Shown: piece by piece, positions 7,135 through 14,878 of the stretch
How positions within the stretch are numbered: the stretch's first letter is position 1
Layout: each line of letters begins with the position of its first letter
Assembly: GCA_019308645.1 (NCBI GenBank)
Contig: JAFDHR010000025.1
Coordinates: 1 to 19,202 of the forward strand
Length of the DNA: 19,202 bases
Direction of reading: 5' to 3'
From: Deltaproteobacteria bacterium
Lineage (GTDB): Bacteria; Desulfobacterota; DSM-4660; Desulfatiglandales; B25-G16
Notes under the pieces: model-generated
Seen by the model: only the letters and a program-made list of their open reading frames with translations
Databases searched by the model: none
What the model was told of the DNA's origin: nothing
Translations under genes and position numbers: made by a program

Positions 7135-7881
7135 TTAGGCGTCTTGTAACGCCTTAACAGCAGACACAAGCTGTGATACTTGTTCTGTGGCCTTGCCCTG
7201 GAGAAAGATATCGGTAATATGATGAGTAAGTACCGTTCTTTCTAAATTTATCTCAATTATCTTTGCTCCAACCTGCTTTGCCTGCCTCGGGAGTATATTA
7301 AATGGAGAGACCACGGCCGAGGTTCCTACTATCAGTAAGGCCTGACAGGTAGAGGCTAACTGGGAACTCCTTGCCATTGCTAAGGAAGGAATTGCCTCCC
7401 CAAAAAAGATGACATCTGGTTTAAGTATCTTTCCACACTCACATTTAGGTGGATACTCACCCTTTTTCTCTTTGTAATCATATTTTTTATTGCACCATAT
7501 ACATGAAAATGTCTTGGAGTTTCCATGATATTCGATAACATCCCGGGAACCGGCCTCCTGGTGGAGATTGTCTATATTCTGAGTAAGTACGCTCTTCAGC
7601 AAACCCATTTCTTCTAACTCAGCAAGCCCTGTGTGGGCCGCATTAGACCTTGCGTTATCAACAATCTGTTCCATTTCTTTTAACATTCGCCAGACCTTTT
7701 CCGGATTATCTTTAAAGGCATAAATTGTGGCGTATTCCTCCGGGTCAAACCTGTCCCATAGTCCACCCCTACTTCTAAAATCCGGGATACCTGATTCTAC
7801 TGAGATGCCGGCGCCGGTAAGGGCAATGGTTAAATTAGAATCCAGAATAATTCGGGCAGCCTTCTTGATTAATTTATCCAC
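7135..7881 (-). CDS. cobB: Sir2-family NAD-dependent protein deacetylase (sirtuin)
   Basis: This 248-residue sirtuin has every hallmark: GAGISVESGIPDFRS (residues 23-37, NAD binding), TQNIDNLHQEAG (100-111), catalytic H119 in EYHG, a zinc knuckle with C127-x2-C130 and C147-x-C149, KPDVIFFGE (154-162) and VGTSAVVSPFN. It removes acyl groups from lysine using NAD, producing nicotinamide and O-acetyl-ADP-ribose. The Tyr-x-x-Arg pair that CobB and SIRT5 use for succinyl-lysine is not seen at the corresponding place (PEKVWRMLKE), so I infer a deacetylase rather than a desuccinylase. The start is GTG at 7881 with AAGGAA seven bases upstream. It is convergent with the transglutaminase-like gene and separated from nadC upstream by a repeat element, so it probably has its own promoter. 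Confidence 0.93.
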   Translation of the reverse strand: MDKLIKKAARIILDSNLTIALTGAGISVESGIPDFRSRGGLWDRFDPEEYATIYAFKDNPEKVWRMLKEMEQIVDNARSNAAHTGLAELEEMGLLKSVLTQNIDNLHQEAGSRDVIEYHGNSKTFSCIWCNKKYDYKEKKGEYPPKCECGKILKPDVIFFGEAIPSLAMARSSQLASTCQALLIVGTSAVVSPFNILPRQAKQVGAKIIEINLERTVLTHHITDIFLQGKATEQVSQLVSAVKALQDA

Positions 7882-7953
7882 AACTCTATTCCTTGCCTAA
7901 ATTTATGCCAACTGTCCACCGCAAAGACGCAGAGGACGCAGAGAAGAAAGATT

Positions 7954-7988
7954 TTTCCCTTTGCCGTTGAGAGGACGGCAAAGGGAAA
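7954..7988 (+). repeat. Left subterminal hairpin (14-bp stem, loop TGAGAGG)
   Basis: TTTCCCTTTGCCGT pairs without mismatch with ACGGCAAAGGGAAA around the loop TGAGAGG. It is the partner of the hairpin at 8176-8210. Confidence 0.8.
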
Positions 7989-8175
7989 CCGCCTCCCGCT
8001 GAAAAGCGGGGCTGAAGACGGGATGATAGGGACTTTTGGGATCTGTTGCCTCTATGGAAAATTTTTCTTTTGTTCATTGTGCCTGCCACAGGTATAGGGT
8101 TTAGTGCATCCTGGCTAAAATGTTTCACTGCTGTCTTGGCAGGGTGACAGGAATTAGCCCCACACGACGAGCGTC

Positions 8176-8210
8176 TTTTTGCTTTCCGCCCTCTCAGCGG
8201 AAAGCAAAAA
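8176..8210 (-). repeat. Right subterminal hairpin (14-bp stem, loop TGAGAGG on minus strand)
   Basis: TTTTTGCTTTCCGC pairs without mismatch with GCGGAAAGCAAAAA around CCTCTCA. Read on the minus strand the loop is TGAGAGG, as in the left hairpin. The stems differ at about 6 of 14 positions, all compensated. On the plus strand it ends in a run of A and on the minus strand in a run of T, so it might also act as a terminator for nadC. Confidence 0.75.
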
Positions 8211-8263
8211 ATAACTAAACCTTTGCGATCTCTGCGTCTCTGCGGTGAATGGTTACAGCCTAT

Positions 8264-9097
8264 TTAAATCACTTCGAGGCTGATATCAACAGATCGTGCA
8301 GAATGAGTAATGGCACCAACTGAGATCAGGTTGACACCTGTTTTGGATATTTCTTCTATTGTCTCAAGGGTAATTCCACCAGAGGCCTCTAAAAGAATCC
8401 TTCCCCCGGTTATAGAAACTGCCTCTTTCATTTCTTTGACAGACATATTATCCAAAAGAATTGCATCCACACCTACCCCTATAGCCTCTTCAAGCCCCTT
8501 GATGTCTTCCACTTCTACCTCAATCTTTAACGTATGAGGCACGGTAGCCCTAACTTTTTTCACAGCCTCCGATATAGAACCAGCAGCCGCAATATGGTTA
8601 TCTTTGATTAAGATCCCATCAAAGAGGCCAACCCGATGATTAAATCCGCCACCCATTCTGACGGCATATTTCTCCAGGACCCGTAACCCAGGAGTTGTCT
8701 TTCTGGTATCGATTACTCGAACCGTGGAAGGATCTGTTTTTTCAACATACTGTCTGGTAAGGGTAGCTATTCCAGAGAGGTGCTGTAAGAAATTGAGGGC
8801 GGTTCTTTCTCCACTCAGTATTCCCCTCATTGATCCTGTCACTGTACCGATATTTGACCCCTTGGGTATTACATCTCCATCGTGATACGTACATTCAACC
8901 ACTATTTCAGGATCGAGCCGAGAGAAAACCCTTGAAAAAACCTCAATCCCAGCAAGCAGTATCTCTTCCTTGGCTAAGAGTTGTGCCTTTCCTTTTAGGG
9001 ATGAATCTATAATAGCAGAGGTAGTTATATCTCCCGACCCTACATCCTCATCTAAAGCAGTATCAATGATTGTATCAATGTGGGAAAGATAGTCCAT
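8264..9097 (-). CDS. nadC: Nicotinate-nucleotide pyrophosphorylase (carboxylating), quinolinate phosphoribosyltransferase
   Basis: NadC joins quinolinate to PRPP with loss of CO2, giving nicotinic acid mononucleotide in de novo NAD synthesis. The 277-residue protein fits the family length. Visible motifs are LDEDVGSGDITT (15-26), GERTALNFLQHLSGIATLT (96-114), DTRKTTPGLRVLEKYAV (130-146), MGGGFNHRVGLFDGILIKDNH (148-168, with the basic residues that bind quinolinate), EVEVED (193-198), LLDNM and LEASGGI, and a final VGAITHSA. The frame is open to an earlier TTG at 9115, but I prefer the ATG at 9097. That start lies one base after the valS stop and has GAGGG upstream inside valS, which implies tight co-transcription and probably translational coupling. 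Immediately downstream of its stop is the repeat element at 7909-8256. Confidence 0.96.
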   Translation of the reverse strand: MDYLSHIDTIIDTALDEDVGSGDITTSAIIDSSLKGKAQLLAKEEILLAGIEVFSRVFSRLDPEIVVECTYHDGDVIPKGSNIGTVTGSMRGILSGERTALNFLQHLSGIATLTRQYVEKTDPSTVRVIDTRKTTPGLRVLEKYAVRMGGGFNHRVGLFDGILIKDNHIAAAGSISEAVKKVRATVPHTLKIEVEVEDIKGLEEAIGVGVDAILLDNMSVKEMKEAVSITGGRILLEASGGITLETIEEISKTGVNLISVGAITHSARSVDISLEVI

Positions 9098-9098
9098 C

Positions 9099-11747
9099 TT
9101 AATTGATGCCCTCAAGAATGGTAAGATTTTGGTGTAATTTATCTAACTTCATACTCATGCGCTGTGCTTTTTCCTTGACATTTTCAACTATATCGGGAGG
9201 GGCCTGATTCAAAAAATCCCTATTTGCCAATTTCTTTTGTGATATTTCCATTTCCTTCTCTATCTTTTTTATTCCTTTATATATCCTCTTTTTTTCATCA
9301 TCGTAATTGATTAATCCCTTGAGAAGAACATGGACCTGGATATCGCTAAAAACATACGTAGCAGAGGAATCGGGTTTTTCTGTATCGGAAACAAAATCAA
9401 TAGATTCCACTTTTGCAAGGTTTGTAATATATGAGTGATTATTTGTAAAAATCTCTCTTTCTTTTGCCCCTTTTACATCTATAATTATCTTTACATCCTT
9501 TTTTGGAGGAATATTCATCTCTCCCCTTATATTTCTGACACCTGTTATCACCTCTTTAATGAGATCCATTTCTTTGATTGATTCCTCATCATAGATGAAA
9601 TCAGTTCCCTGGGGGAAGGGGGCTGCCATAATGCTTCCTTCTGTATGAGGCAGTCTTTGCCAGATTTCCTCGGTAATAAACGGCACAAATGGATGGAGAA
9701 GTCTCAGTACGCCACTCAAGAGAATTTGCATTGCATTCTGGGCTGCTTCCCTTCTCTTTTGATCCTTACTATAGAGCTCCAGTTTCACCATTTCCAGATA
9801 CCAGTCACAGAATTCATGCCAGACAAACTGGTAACAGAGGCTCGCGGCATCATTAAATTTGTAATCATCTATATTGCTACTTATCTCATCTGCAGCCGCC
9901 CCTATCCTGCTCATAATCCAGGTATCAGCCAGGGTCAGGTTATCAGCATCTATAGTTGGAGATTTACAATCCTTTAGGTTCATCAAGGAAAATCTGGCAG
10001 CATTCCAGATTTTATTCATAAAATTTCTGTATCCTGCTATCCTTTCTTCTGAGAGCCTGATGTCTCTTCCCTGGGCAGCCAATATAGAAAGGGTAAATCT
10101 GAAAGAATCAGTGCCAAAGCTGTCTAAAATCACTAAGGGATCAATTATGTTTCCTTTGCTTTTGCTCATTTTCTGGCCCTGCTCATCTTTCACAAGGGCA
10201 TGGATATACACATCTCTAAAGGGGACATCTCCCATGAAGTGGAGACCCATCATCATCATTCGTGCCACCCAGAAAAAAAGGATATCGAAACCGGTCACTA
10301 ATACCGATGTAGGATAAAATGTTTTTAATTCATCAGTGGAATCCGGCCACCCCAATGTGGAAAATGGCCAGAGAGCTGAACTGAACCACGTATCTAACAC
10401 GTCTGTTTCCTGCTGAATATTTCTACTCTTGCATCGAGTGCATATTTTGGGCGCCTCTTTGGCCACCATAACTTCCCCACATTCCTGACAATACCAGGCG
10501 GGAATACGGTGACCCCACCAAATCTGCCGTGATATACACCAATCTTTTATATTGTTCATCCACTCAAAATAAACACGCTCCCAGTTGGCAGGCACTATCC
10601 TTGTTTTACCACTCTTGACTGCAGCAATGGCCTTTTCAGCAAGTGGAGCTGCTCTGACGAACCATTGCTTTGAGAGAAGGGGTTCGATCATGGTCTTACA
10701 GCGATAACAGTGCCCTATTGCGTTACGGTAGGGCTCAATCTTTTCAAGTAAGCCGGCATGTTTCAGGTCATCCAGAATCTTTTCCCGGCATTCAAACCTG
10801 TCCATGCCCTGGTATGGGCCAGACAATTCGTTCATTCTGCCGTTCTCGTCAATAACCTTTATTCGTTCGAGGTTATGGGCATTTCCGATTTCAAAGTCAT
10901 TGAGATCATGGGCCGGAGTAATTTTCAGGGCGCCGGTACCAAATTCTTTATCTACATATTTATCAAAAATAACTGGTATGGGTTTGTCGAGGACCGGCAA
11001 GAGAACATTCAAGCCAGAAAGGTTTTTATACCGTTCATCTTCCGGGTTCACTGCCACTGCAGTATCGCCTAAAAGCGTTTCAGGCCGTGTAGTGGCTACA
11101 GTCAGGGAGCCTTTTTGGTTTTCAAAGCGATACCGAATATAATAGAGGAAGCTATCTGTATCTTCATGTTCTACCTCAATGTCAGCCAGTGCTGTATGGC
11201 ATCGGGGACACCAGTTTATGATATAGTCTCCCTGGTAGATTAAGTTTTCTTCATATAGGCCAACAAAAACCTCTCTCACGGCCTTAGAAAGTCCCTCATC
11301 CATTGTAAACCTCTCGCGACTCCAGTCACAGGAACTTCCCAGCCTTTTAAGCTGATTGATAATGATTCCCCCATACTTTTCCCGCCATTCCCACACCAGT
11401 TTAATGAATTGTTCCCGACCGATTTGATGGCGATCGGTATTTTTTAAGGCAAGGTCTTTTTCTACAACATTTTGGGTAGCAATACCTGCGTGGTCTGTAC
11501 CGGGTTGCCATAGAACATTGTAGCCTTTCATTCGTTTGTATCTGCATAGAATATCCTGCAGGGTATTGTTGAGGGCATGGCCCATGTGTAGGCTTCCAGT
11601 GACATTCGGGGGGGGGATGACAATAGAAAACGGGGATTTGTCTGATCTTGCATTGGCCTTAAATAGATCATTTTCTTCCCAGTACTTATACCATCTCTTT
11701 TCCACTTCCTTAGGGTTGTAGGTTTTGGCCAAGACATTGTTTTCCAT
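9099..11747 (-). CDS. valS: Valyl-tRNA synthetase
   Basis: This 882-residue class I synthetase charges tRNA-Val. The HIGH motif is H54-M-G-H57 in PPNVTGSLHMGH, and KMSKS is at 526-530 in DEQGQKMSKSKGN. The CP1 editing domain that removes Thr-tRNA shows TVATTRPETLLGDTAVAVNP (216-235) and GTGALKITPAHDLNDFEIG (271-289). Two Cys-pair elements, CYRC (347-350) and CQEC...CTRC (420-439), suggest bound zinc. The anticodon domain follows, and the C-terminal arm (about 810-882) is the coiled coil typical of ValRS, with KKRIYKGIKKIEKEME. The frame extends upstream to 11828, but the ATG at 11747 with AAAGGAG nine bases before it, and the usual N-terminus TYNPKEVEKRWYKYW right after, decide the start. It lies between the acidic protein gene and nadC. 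Confidence 0.97.
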   Translation of the reverse strand: MENNVLAKTYNPKEVEKRWYKYWEENDLFKANARSDKSPFSIVIPPPNVTGSLHMGHALNNTLQDILCRYKRMKGYNVLWQPGTDHAGIATQNVVEKDLALKNTDRHQIGREQFIKLVWEWREKYGGIIINQLKRLGSSCDWSRERFTMDEGLSKAVREVFVGLYEENLIYQGDYIINWCPRCHTALADIEVEHEDTDSFLYYIRYRFENQKGSLTVATTRPETLLGDTAVAVNPEDERYKNLSGLNVLLPVLDKPIPVIFDKYVDKEFGTGALKITPAHDLNDFEIGNAHNLERIKVIDENGRMNELSGPYQGMDRFECREKILDDLKHAGLLEKIEPYRNAIGHCYRCKTMIEPLLSKQWFVRAAPLAEKAIAAVKSGKTRIVPANWERVYFEWMNNIKDWCISRQIWWGHRIPAWYCQECGEVMVAKEAPKICTRCKSRNIQQETDVLDTWFSSALWPFSTLGWPDSTDELKTFYPTSVLVTGFDILFFWVARMMMMGLHFMGDVPFRDVYIHALVKDEQGQKMSKSKGNIIDPLVILDSFGTDSFRFTLSILAAQGRDIRLSEERIAGYRNFMNKIWNAARFSLMNLKDCKSPTIDADNLTLADTWIMSRIGAAADEISSNIDDYKFNDAASLCYQFVWHEFCDWYLEMVKLELYSKDQKRREAAQNAMQILLSGVLRLLHPFVPFITEEIWQRLPHTEGSIMAAPFPQGTDFIYDEESIKEMDLIKEVITGVRNIRGEMNIPPKKDVKIIIDVKGAKEREIFTNNHSYITNLAKVESIDFVSDTEKPDSSATYVFSDIQVHVLLKGLINYDDEKKRIYKGIKKIEKEMEISQKKLANRDFLNQAPPDIVENVKEKAQRMSMKLDKLHQNLTILEGIN

Positions 11748-11813
11748 CAAATAGTGCTCCTTTGTATTTCTGTGTCGGTTATAACGTAAAATAAATAGAA
11801 AGAAATAATGAAA

Positions 11814-11862
11814 TGGGCACAATGACATTCACGGTTTCCTCGGTTATTTGCCCTTGTGCCCA
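11814..11862 (-). promoter_or_regulatory. Inverted repeat in the leader between the acidic-protein gene and valS
   Basis: TGGGCACAA (11814-11822) and TTGTGCCCA (11854-11862) form a perfect 9-bp stem with a 31-base loop, about 65 bases before the valS start. It lacks the conserved T-box sequence and has no following T-run on the minus strand, so neither T-box nor simple terminator fits well. It could be an operator, processing site or small palindromic repeat. Confidence 0.35.
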
Positions 11863-11888
11863 CGTATTTCAAACAAAATTGATGTGTA

Positions 11889-12668
11889 TTAATCTTCTGA
11901 CACGATACGTTTTTTTAACGCATCTATCTCCTCCTTGATAATTTTTTCAGCAACCTCAGGTATAACTTCTCTGGCTACCTTTTCTATGACATCGCTTGCT
12001 ACCTTTGTTAAGATGGCTTCGATCTTTTCTTCTGAGATTGATGGAATTTCCTCTTTAACTACTTCTTCTTCCAATGCTTCTTCAGCAAGCTCTTCCTCTT
12101 CAGCTACCTCCTCCACCAATGGTTCTTCAAGCTCCTCTATTTCCTCTTCTTCCACTGCTTCTTCAGTAATCTCCTCCTTTTCAGCTACCTCTTCCAATAA
12201 TGGCTCTTCAAATCCCTCAATTTCCTCATCGAGGTTAATCTCTTGTTCTGCCTCGAGAAAGGGTTCCGCTCCCTCCTTAAACAAACCTTCAGTAGGCTTT
12301 TCCATGATAGTTGTCTCTTCATTGCTTATATCTTCCTCAACCGATTCACCAACCTCCTCCTTCACCTCGGCTTCTTCTGGTAGCACATCCTCTACGACAT
12401 CTTTCTTCTCTTCAGATATCGCTTCTTCTTTTCCTTCTTCTTCATCCAATAAAAGATCTTCCAAGCCTTCGATATCTTCATCCAGTGATTCAGGTGCATG
12501 GCCTTCTTCGACTAAATCAACAAGATCTATAATTTTTTCTTCACTTTCAGCTTCTTTCTCTGTTGATTCTTCGTCTTCACCTAAAAGATCTTCCTCAAAT
12601 TCAAAATCAAGGAGATCTTCATCCTCATTATCATTTTTATCTTTTATATCATCCTTATCTTTGGCCAT
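11889..12668 (-). CDS. Highly acidic repeat protein of unknown function upstream of valS
   Basis: A 259-residue protein dominated by Glu and Asp, with very few aromatics and no Cys, signal peptide or membrane span. Most of it should be disordered. Residues about 148-201 hold two tandem 27-residue units (EGFEEPLLEEVAEKEEITEE then EELEEPLVEEVAEEEELAEE), matching an 81-bp DNA duplication at 12064-12225. The last 45 residues are different: KIEAILTKVASDVIEKVARE then VIPEVAEKIIKEEIDALKK, an amphipathic helix pair. I recall segments like VVPELAE.LI.EEI at the C-terminus of response-regulator and gliding-type proteins of deltaproteobacteria, so it may be a docking or dimerising module. AGGGGA precedes the ATG. 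It heads the valS-nadC transcription unit (141-bp gap to valS). Function not assignable. Confidence 0.8.
   Translation of the reverse strand: MAKDKDDIKDKNDNEDEDLLDFEFEEDLLGEDEESTEKEAESEEKIIDLVDLVEEGHAPESLDEDIEGLEDLLLDEEEGKEEAISEEKKDVVEDVLPEEAEVKEEVGESVEEDISNEETTIMEKPTEGLFKEGAEPFLEAEQEINLDEEIEGFEEPLLEEVAEKEEITEEAVEEEEIEELEEPLVEEVAEEEELAEEALEEEVVKEEIPSISEEKIEAILTKVASDVIEKVAREVIPEVAEKIIKEEIDALKKRIVSED
12064..12225 (-). repeat. Tandem duplication of an 81-bp unit inside the acidic-protein gene
   Basis: Two in-frame units, 12064-12144 and 12145-12225, each start TCTTCTTCCAMTGC on the plus strand and end TATTTCC or AATTTCC. They encode consecutive 27-residue acidic repeats. Divergence at many third positions suggests an old duplication. 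Confidence 0.7.
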
Positions 12669-13062
12669 GACTATCCCCTATTTATGTTTATCTAATAAAG
12701 AAACCTGATACAATTTCTTAATAACATAGAATAGTCAATAATGTCAACGTCTTTGAAATTTTGAAAGTTTTCCATTTGAAATGTGGAATACATGTCTTAT
12801 GATTGTTTATTTGTATTCATAGCTCGTTCAAAACCGACACGCTTTTGCCTTCAAGATGTTAAGGACTAGTCTAAAGAACCTTTTTAAAAATATCAACAAT
12901 AAATGGCAAATTTGAAAGTCCTCAGGTATCTTGCCACACAAAGGGCATTAAATGGTCAGTGAAAAACTATCAATTATTCCCGATAGATCGGGACTAATTT
13001 TAAATTGGAAATTGTTAATCTTGGTGCCTTGGGGTCTTAGTGGCTGAATAGTTACCCAAATT
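12669..13062. other. Intergenic region with palindromes and one repeat end; putative promoter of the valS operon
   Basis: No gene is seen in these 394 bp. A perfect TTGACA on the minus strand (12742-12747) lies about 75 bases before the acidic-protein start, but no good -10 follows at the right distance, so a promoter call is tentative. A small hairpin TCCCGAT / ATCGGGA lies at about 12978-12993. At 13018-13053, next to the fadE stop, is a degenerate copy of the repeat end also found at 8221-8256. Confidence 0.45.
13018..13053. repeat. Solo repeat end related to the right end of the 7909-8256 element
   Basis: The segment ends GTGGCTGAATAGTTAC, against GCGGTGAATGGTTAC at 8242-8256. Both point the same way and both lie within a few bases of the stop codon of a leftward gene (fadE and nadC). 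No opposite end is found nearby, so this is a solo or decayed copy. Confidence 0.45.
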
Positions 13063-14856
13063 TTATATCTTGGTCAGGTTATAGCGGGCAACTGGAATAA
13101 TGCTATCTGCAACCTCTCTCCTTAATGCAATGGTATTTATTGGGGTGAAACGTGCGAATTTTTTTAGGCCCATTAACTGGGTCCTGAGTTCTTCTCCCTC
13201 AGAGATAGCAGCAAAAACCTGTTTTGCCATTACATCCACCCGTGGAAATGAATCATTAATATAGACCCGGGTAGCAGCAATGTGTATTTTGGATTTTTCT
13301 TCACCCTCCTTTTGAATTTTTTTTAACGACCTCAGAAGAGCACTTTCCATGGCAAAGATCTCAATGATAATATCAGCTATCAATGCAACGACCTCCTGCT
13401 CGTTTGCGAGCTTATCCATATATTTTTGGGTTGCCGCACCAGCAGCCAGAAGCCCCATTTTCTTTGCATGATCAACCATTTTTTGCTCTTTTTCAAGAAC
13501 ACCCTCTTCCTCACTCATCCCTGGCCGATAGCTCATAAGCTCTACCATTAACTCTTTCACTGCATCAAGAAGAGGGAGCTCTCCTTTCATAGCGGACTTC
13601 ATAAGCATGTCCACAATTAACAGACGATTGATCTCATTGGTTCCTTCCCAGATACGGTTGATTCTGGAATCCCTATAAGCACTTTCGGCCAGATTGTCCT
13701 GAATATAACCATAACCACCCATTATCTGAACGCATTCATCCACTACATAATCAAGCATCTCCGAGCCGAAATTTTTATTGATGGAACACTCTAAGGCATA
13801 TTTTCTGAGGGCCTCACCTGTCTTCTTGCCAGCGTCCTCTTTCGTAGGATCTATCCCCTCTAAGGCCATGTTGAGAAGACCAGCGGTGCGATACACCATA
13901 CTCTCAGTTACATAGGTTTTTATAACCATCTCAGCGATTTTATGTTTGATAAGTCCGAATTCGCAGAGTGGTCTCCCAAACTGGACTCTATTTTTAGCAT
14001 ATTTTACACCCTCGGCAATACCAAGTTTGGCTCCCCCAACCGTGCCAGGACCCAACTTGTATCTTCCGATATTCAGGGTATTAAGGGCAACTACATGGCC
14101 ACGTCCTATCTCTCCCAAGATATTTTCAACCGGCACCTTGACATCCTGGAAGATGACAGATCGGGTAGAGGTACCATGTACACCCATCTTTTTTTCCTCC
14201 TCGTCCACTGAGACCCCATCCCATGCCCTCTCTACAATAAAGCTAGTAAATTGAGTTCCATCAACCTGGGCATAGGTGAGAAAGAGATCAGCAAATCCTG
14301 CATTCGTGATGAACTGCTTCTGTCCATTCAAGATATAGTGCTTACCATCCTCGGATAGAACTGCTGTCGTTTCCGCAGTGAGTGCATCGGATCCATGCTC
14401 GGGCTCTGTTAAGGCAAAGGCGCCTATTGTCTCACCAGTACACAATTTTGGCAGGTATTTTGCCTTCTGCTCCGGAGATCCAAAAAAGACTATAGGGAGA
14501 CTTCCTATACCTGTTTGCACTCCAGATGATATATCGATTGCAGATATTCCGCGGGTAAGTCGTTCGGCGACCAGGACACAGCTGATATGATCGAGTTCTG
14601 CTCCCCCATAAATCTCCGGGATATCAGTTGAAAGAAAGCCGAGTTCCCCTGCCTTTCTTAATATGGTCTTTATCAATGCTGGGTTGAGTTCTTCAAGCTC
14701 CTCTCGTCGCGGTTCAATCTCACCCAATGCAAATTCCTCTGCTGATTTACCGATAAGCCTATGTTCCTTGCTAAAATCCTCAGGGGTAAATATTTCCTCT
14801 GGCAGGGCGTCTGTAATTAAAAATTCCCCACCTTTAAAAAGCTTTAATTCTGCCAT
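13063..14856 (-). CDS. fadE: Acyl-CoA dehydrogenase, VLCAD/ACAD9-like FadE
   Basis: This FAD enzyme performs the first beta-oxidation step, acyl-CoA to trans-2-enoyl-CoA. The 597-residue length exceeds the usual 380-400 of short and medium-chain enzymes because of a C-terminal extension of about 180 residues, as in VLCAD, ACAD9 and Bacillus FadE. Visible are FALTEPEHGSDA (147-158, FAD and substrate binding), NGQKQFITNAGFAD (177-190), IGRYKLGPGTVGGAKLGIAE, RVQFGRPL (290-297), QIMGGYGYIQD (377-387) and YRDSRINRIWEGTNEINRL with the catalytic base E404. AAAGGAG precedes the ATG. It is the last gene of the fadN-fadA-fadE run, 164 bp behind fadA, with a repeat element in that gap. Electrons should go to ETF, whose genes are not in the window. 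Chain-length preference is inferred from architecture only. Confidence 0.95.
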   Translation of the reverse strand: MAELKLFKGGEFLITDALPEEIFTPEDFSKEHRLIGKSAEEFALGEIEPRREELEELNPALIKTILRKAGELGFLSTDIPEIYGGAELDHISCVLVAERLTRGISAIDISSGVQTGIGSLPIVFFGSPEQKAKYLPKLCTGETIGAFALTEPEHGSDALTAETTAVLSEDGKHYILNGQKQFITNAGFADLFLTYAQVDGTQFTSFIVERAWDGVSVDEEEKKMGVHGTSTRSVIFQDVKVPVENILGEIGRGHVVALNTLNIGRYKLGPGTVGGAKLGIAEGVKYAKNRVQFGRPLCEFGLIKHKIAEMVIKTYVTESMVYRTAGLLNMALEGIDPTKEDAGKKTGEALRKYALECSINKNFGSEMLDYVVDECVQIMGGYGYIQDNLAESAYRDSRINRIWEGTNEINRLLIVDMLMKSAMKGELPLLDAVKELMVELMSYRPGMSEEEGVLEKEQKMVDHAKKMGLLAAGAATQKYMDKLANEQEVVALIADIIIEIFAMESALLRSLKKIQKEGEEKSKIHIAATRVYINDSFPRVDVMAKQVFAAISEGEELRTQLMGLKKFARFTPINTIALRREVADSIIPVARYNLTKI

Positions 14857-14878
14857 TTTTCACTCCTTTATAATGAAT

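Larger units (their letters stand above)
7909..8256. mobile_element. MITE-like element with inverted ends and paired subterminal hairpins
   Basis: This fills the gap between nadC and the sirtuin gene. The left end (7915-7943) and the reverse complement of the right end (8221-8249) agree at about 24 of 29 positions around CACCGCAGAGACGCAGAG, and similarity extends outward to a (G)TAAC-like end. Just inside each end is a perfect 14-bp hairpin with a 7-nt loop (7954-7988, loop TGAGAGG; 8176-8210, loop CCTCTCA, its reverse complement). A third hairpin, CCCGCT-GAAA-AGCGGG, is at 7995-8010. The interior has no credible gene; the 80-codon minus-strand frame over it only translates the repeats. No target duplication found. 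CACCGCAGAGACGCAGAG-type repeats are, as I recall, widespread in environmental genomes. Confidence 0.65.

Noticed and set aside
7886..8128. 80-codon minus-strand frame between nadC and the sirtuin gene
   Set aside because: It translates the inverted end and hairpins of the repeat element, has low-complexity composition and no ribosome site.
11748..11888. T-box riboswitch in front of valS
   Set aside because: The conserved T-box sequence and a competing terminator are not found; only a simple stem-loop is present.
11935..12708. Serine-rich 257-codon frame antisense to the acidic protein
   Set aside because: Ser-rich sequence is what Glu-rich codons give on the opposite strand; the minus-strand gene has a ribosome site and fits the operon.
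12978..12993. Intrinsic terminator for fadE at the TCCCGAT/ATCGGGA hairpin
   Set aside because: The stem is short and no T-run follows on the minus strand, so it is more likely another small palindromic repeat.
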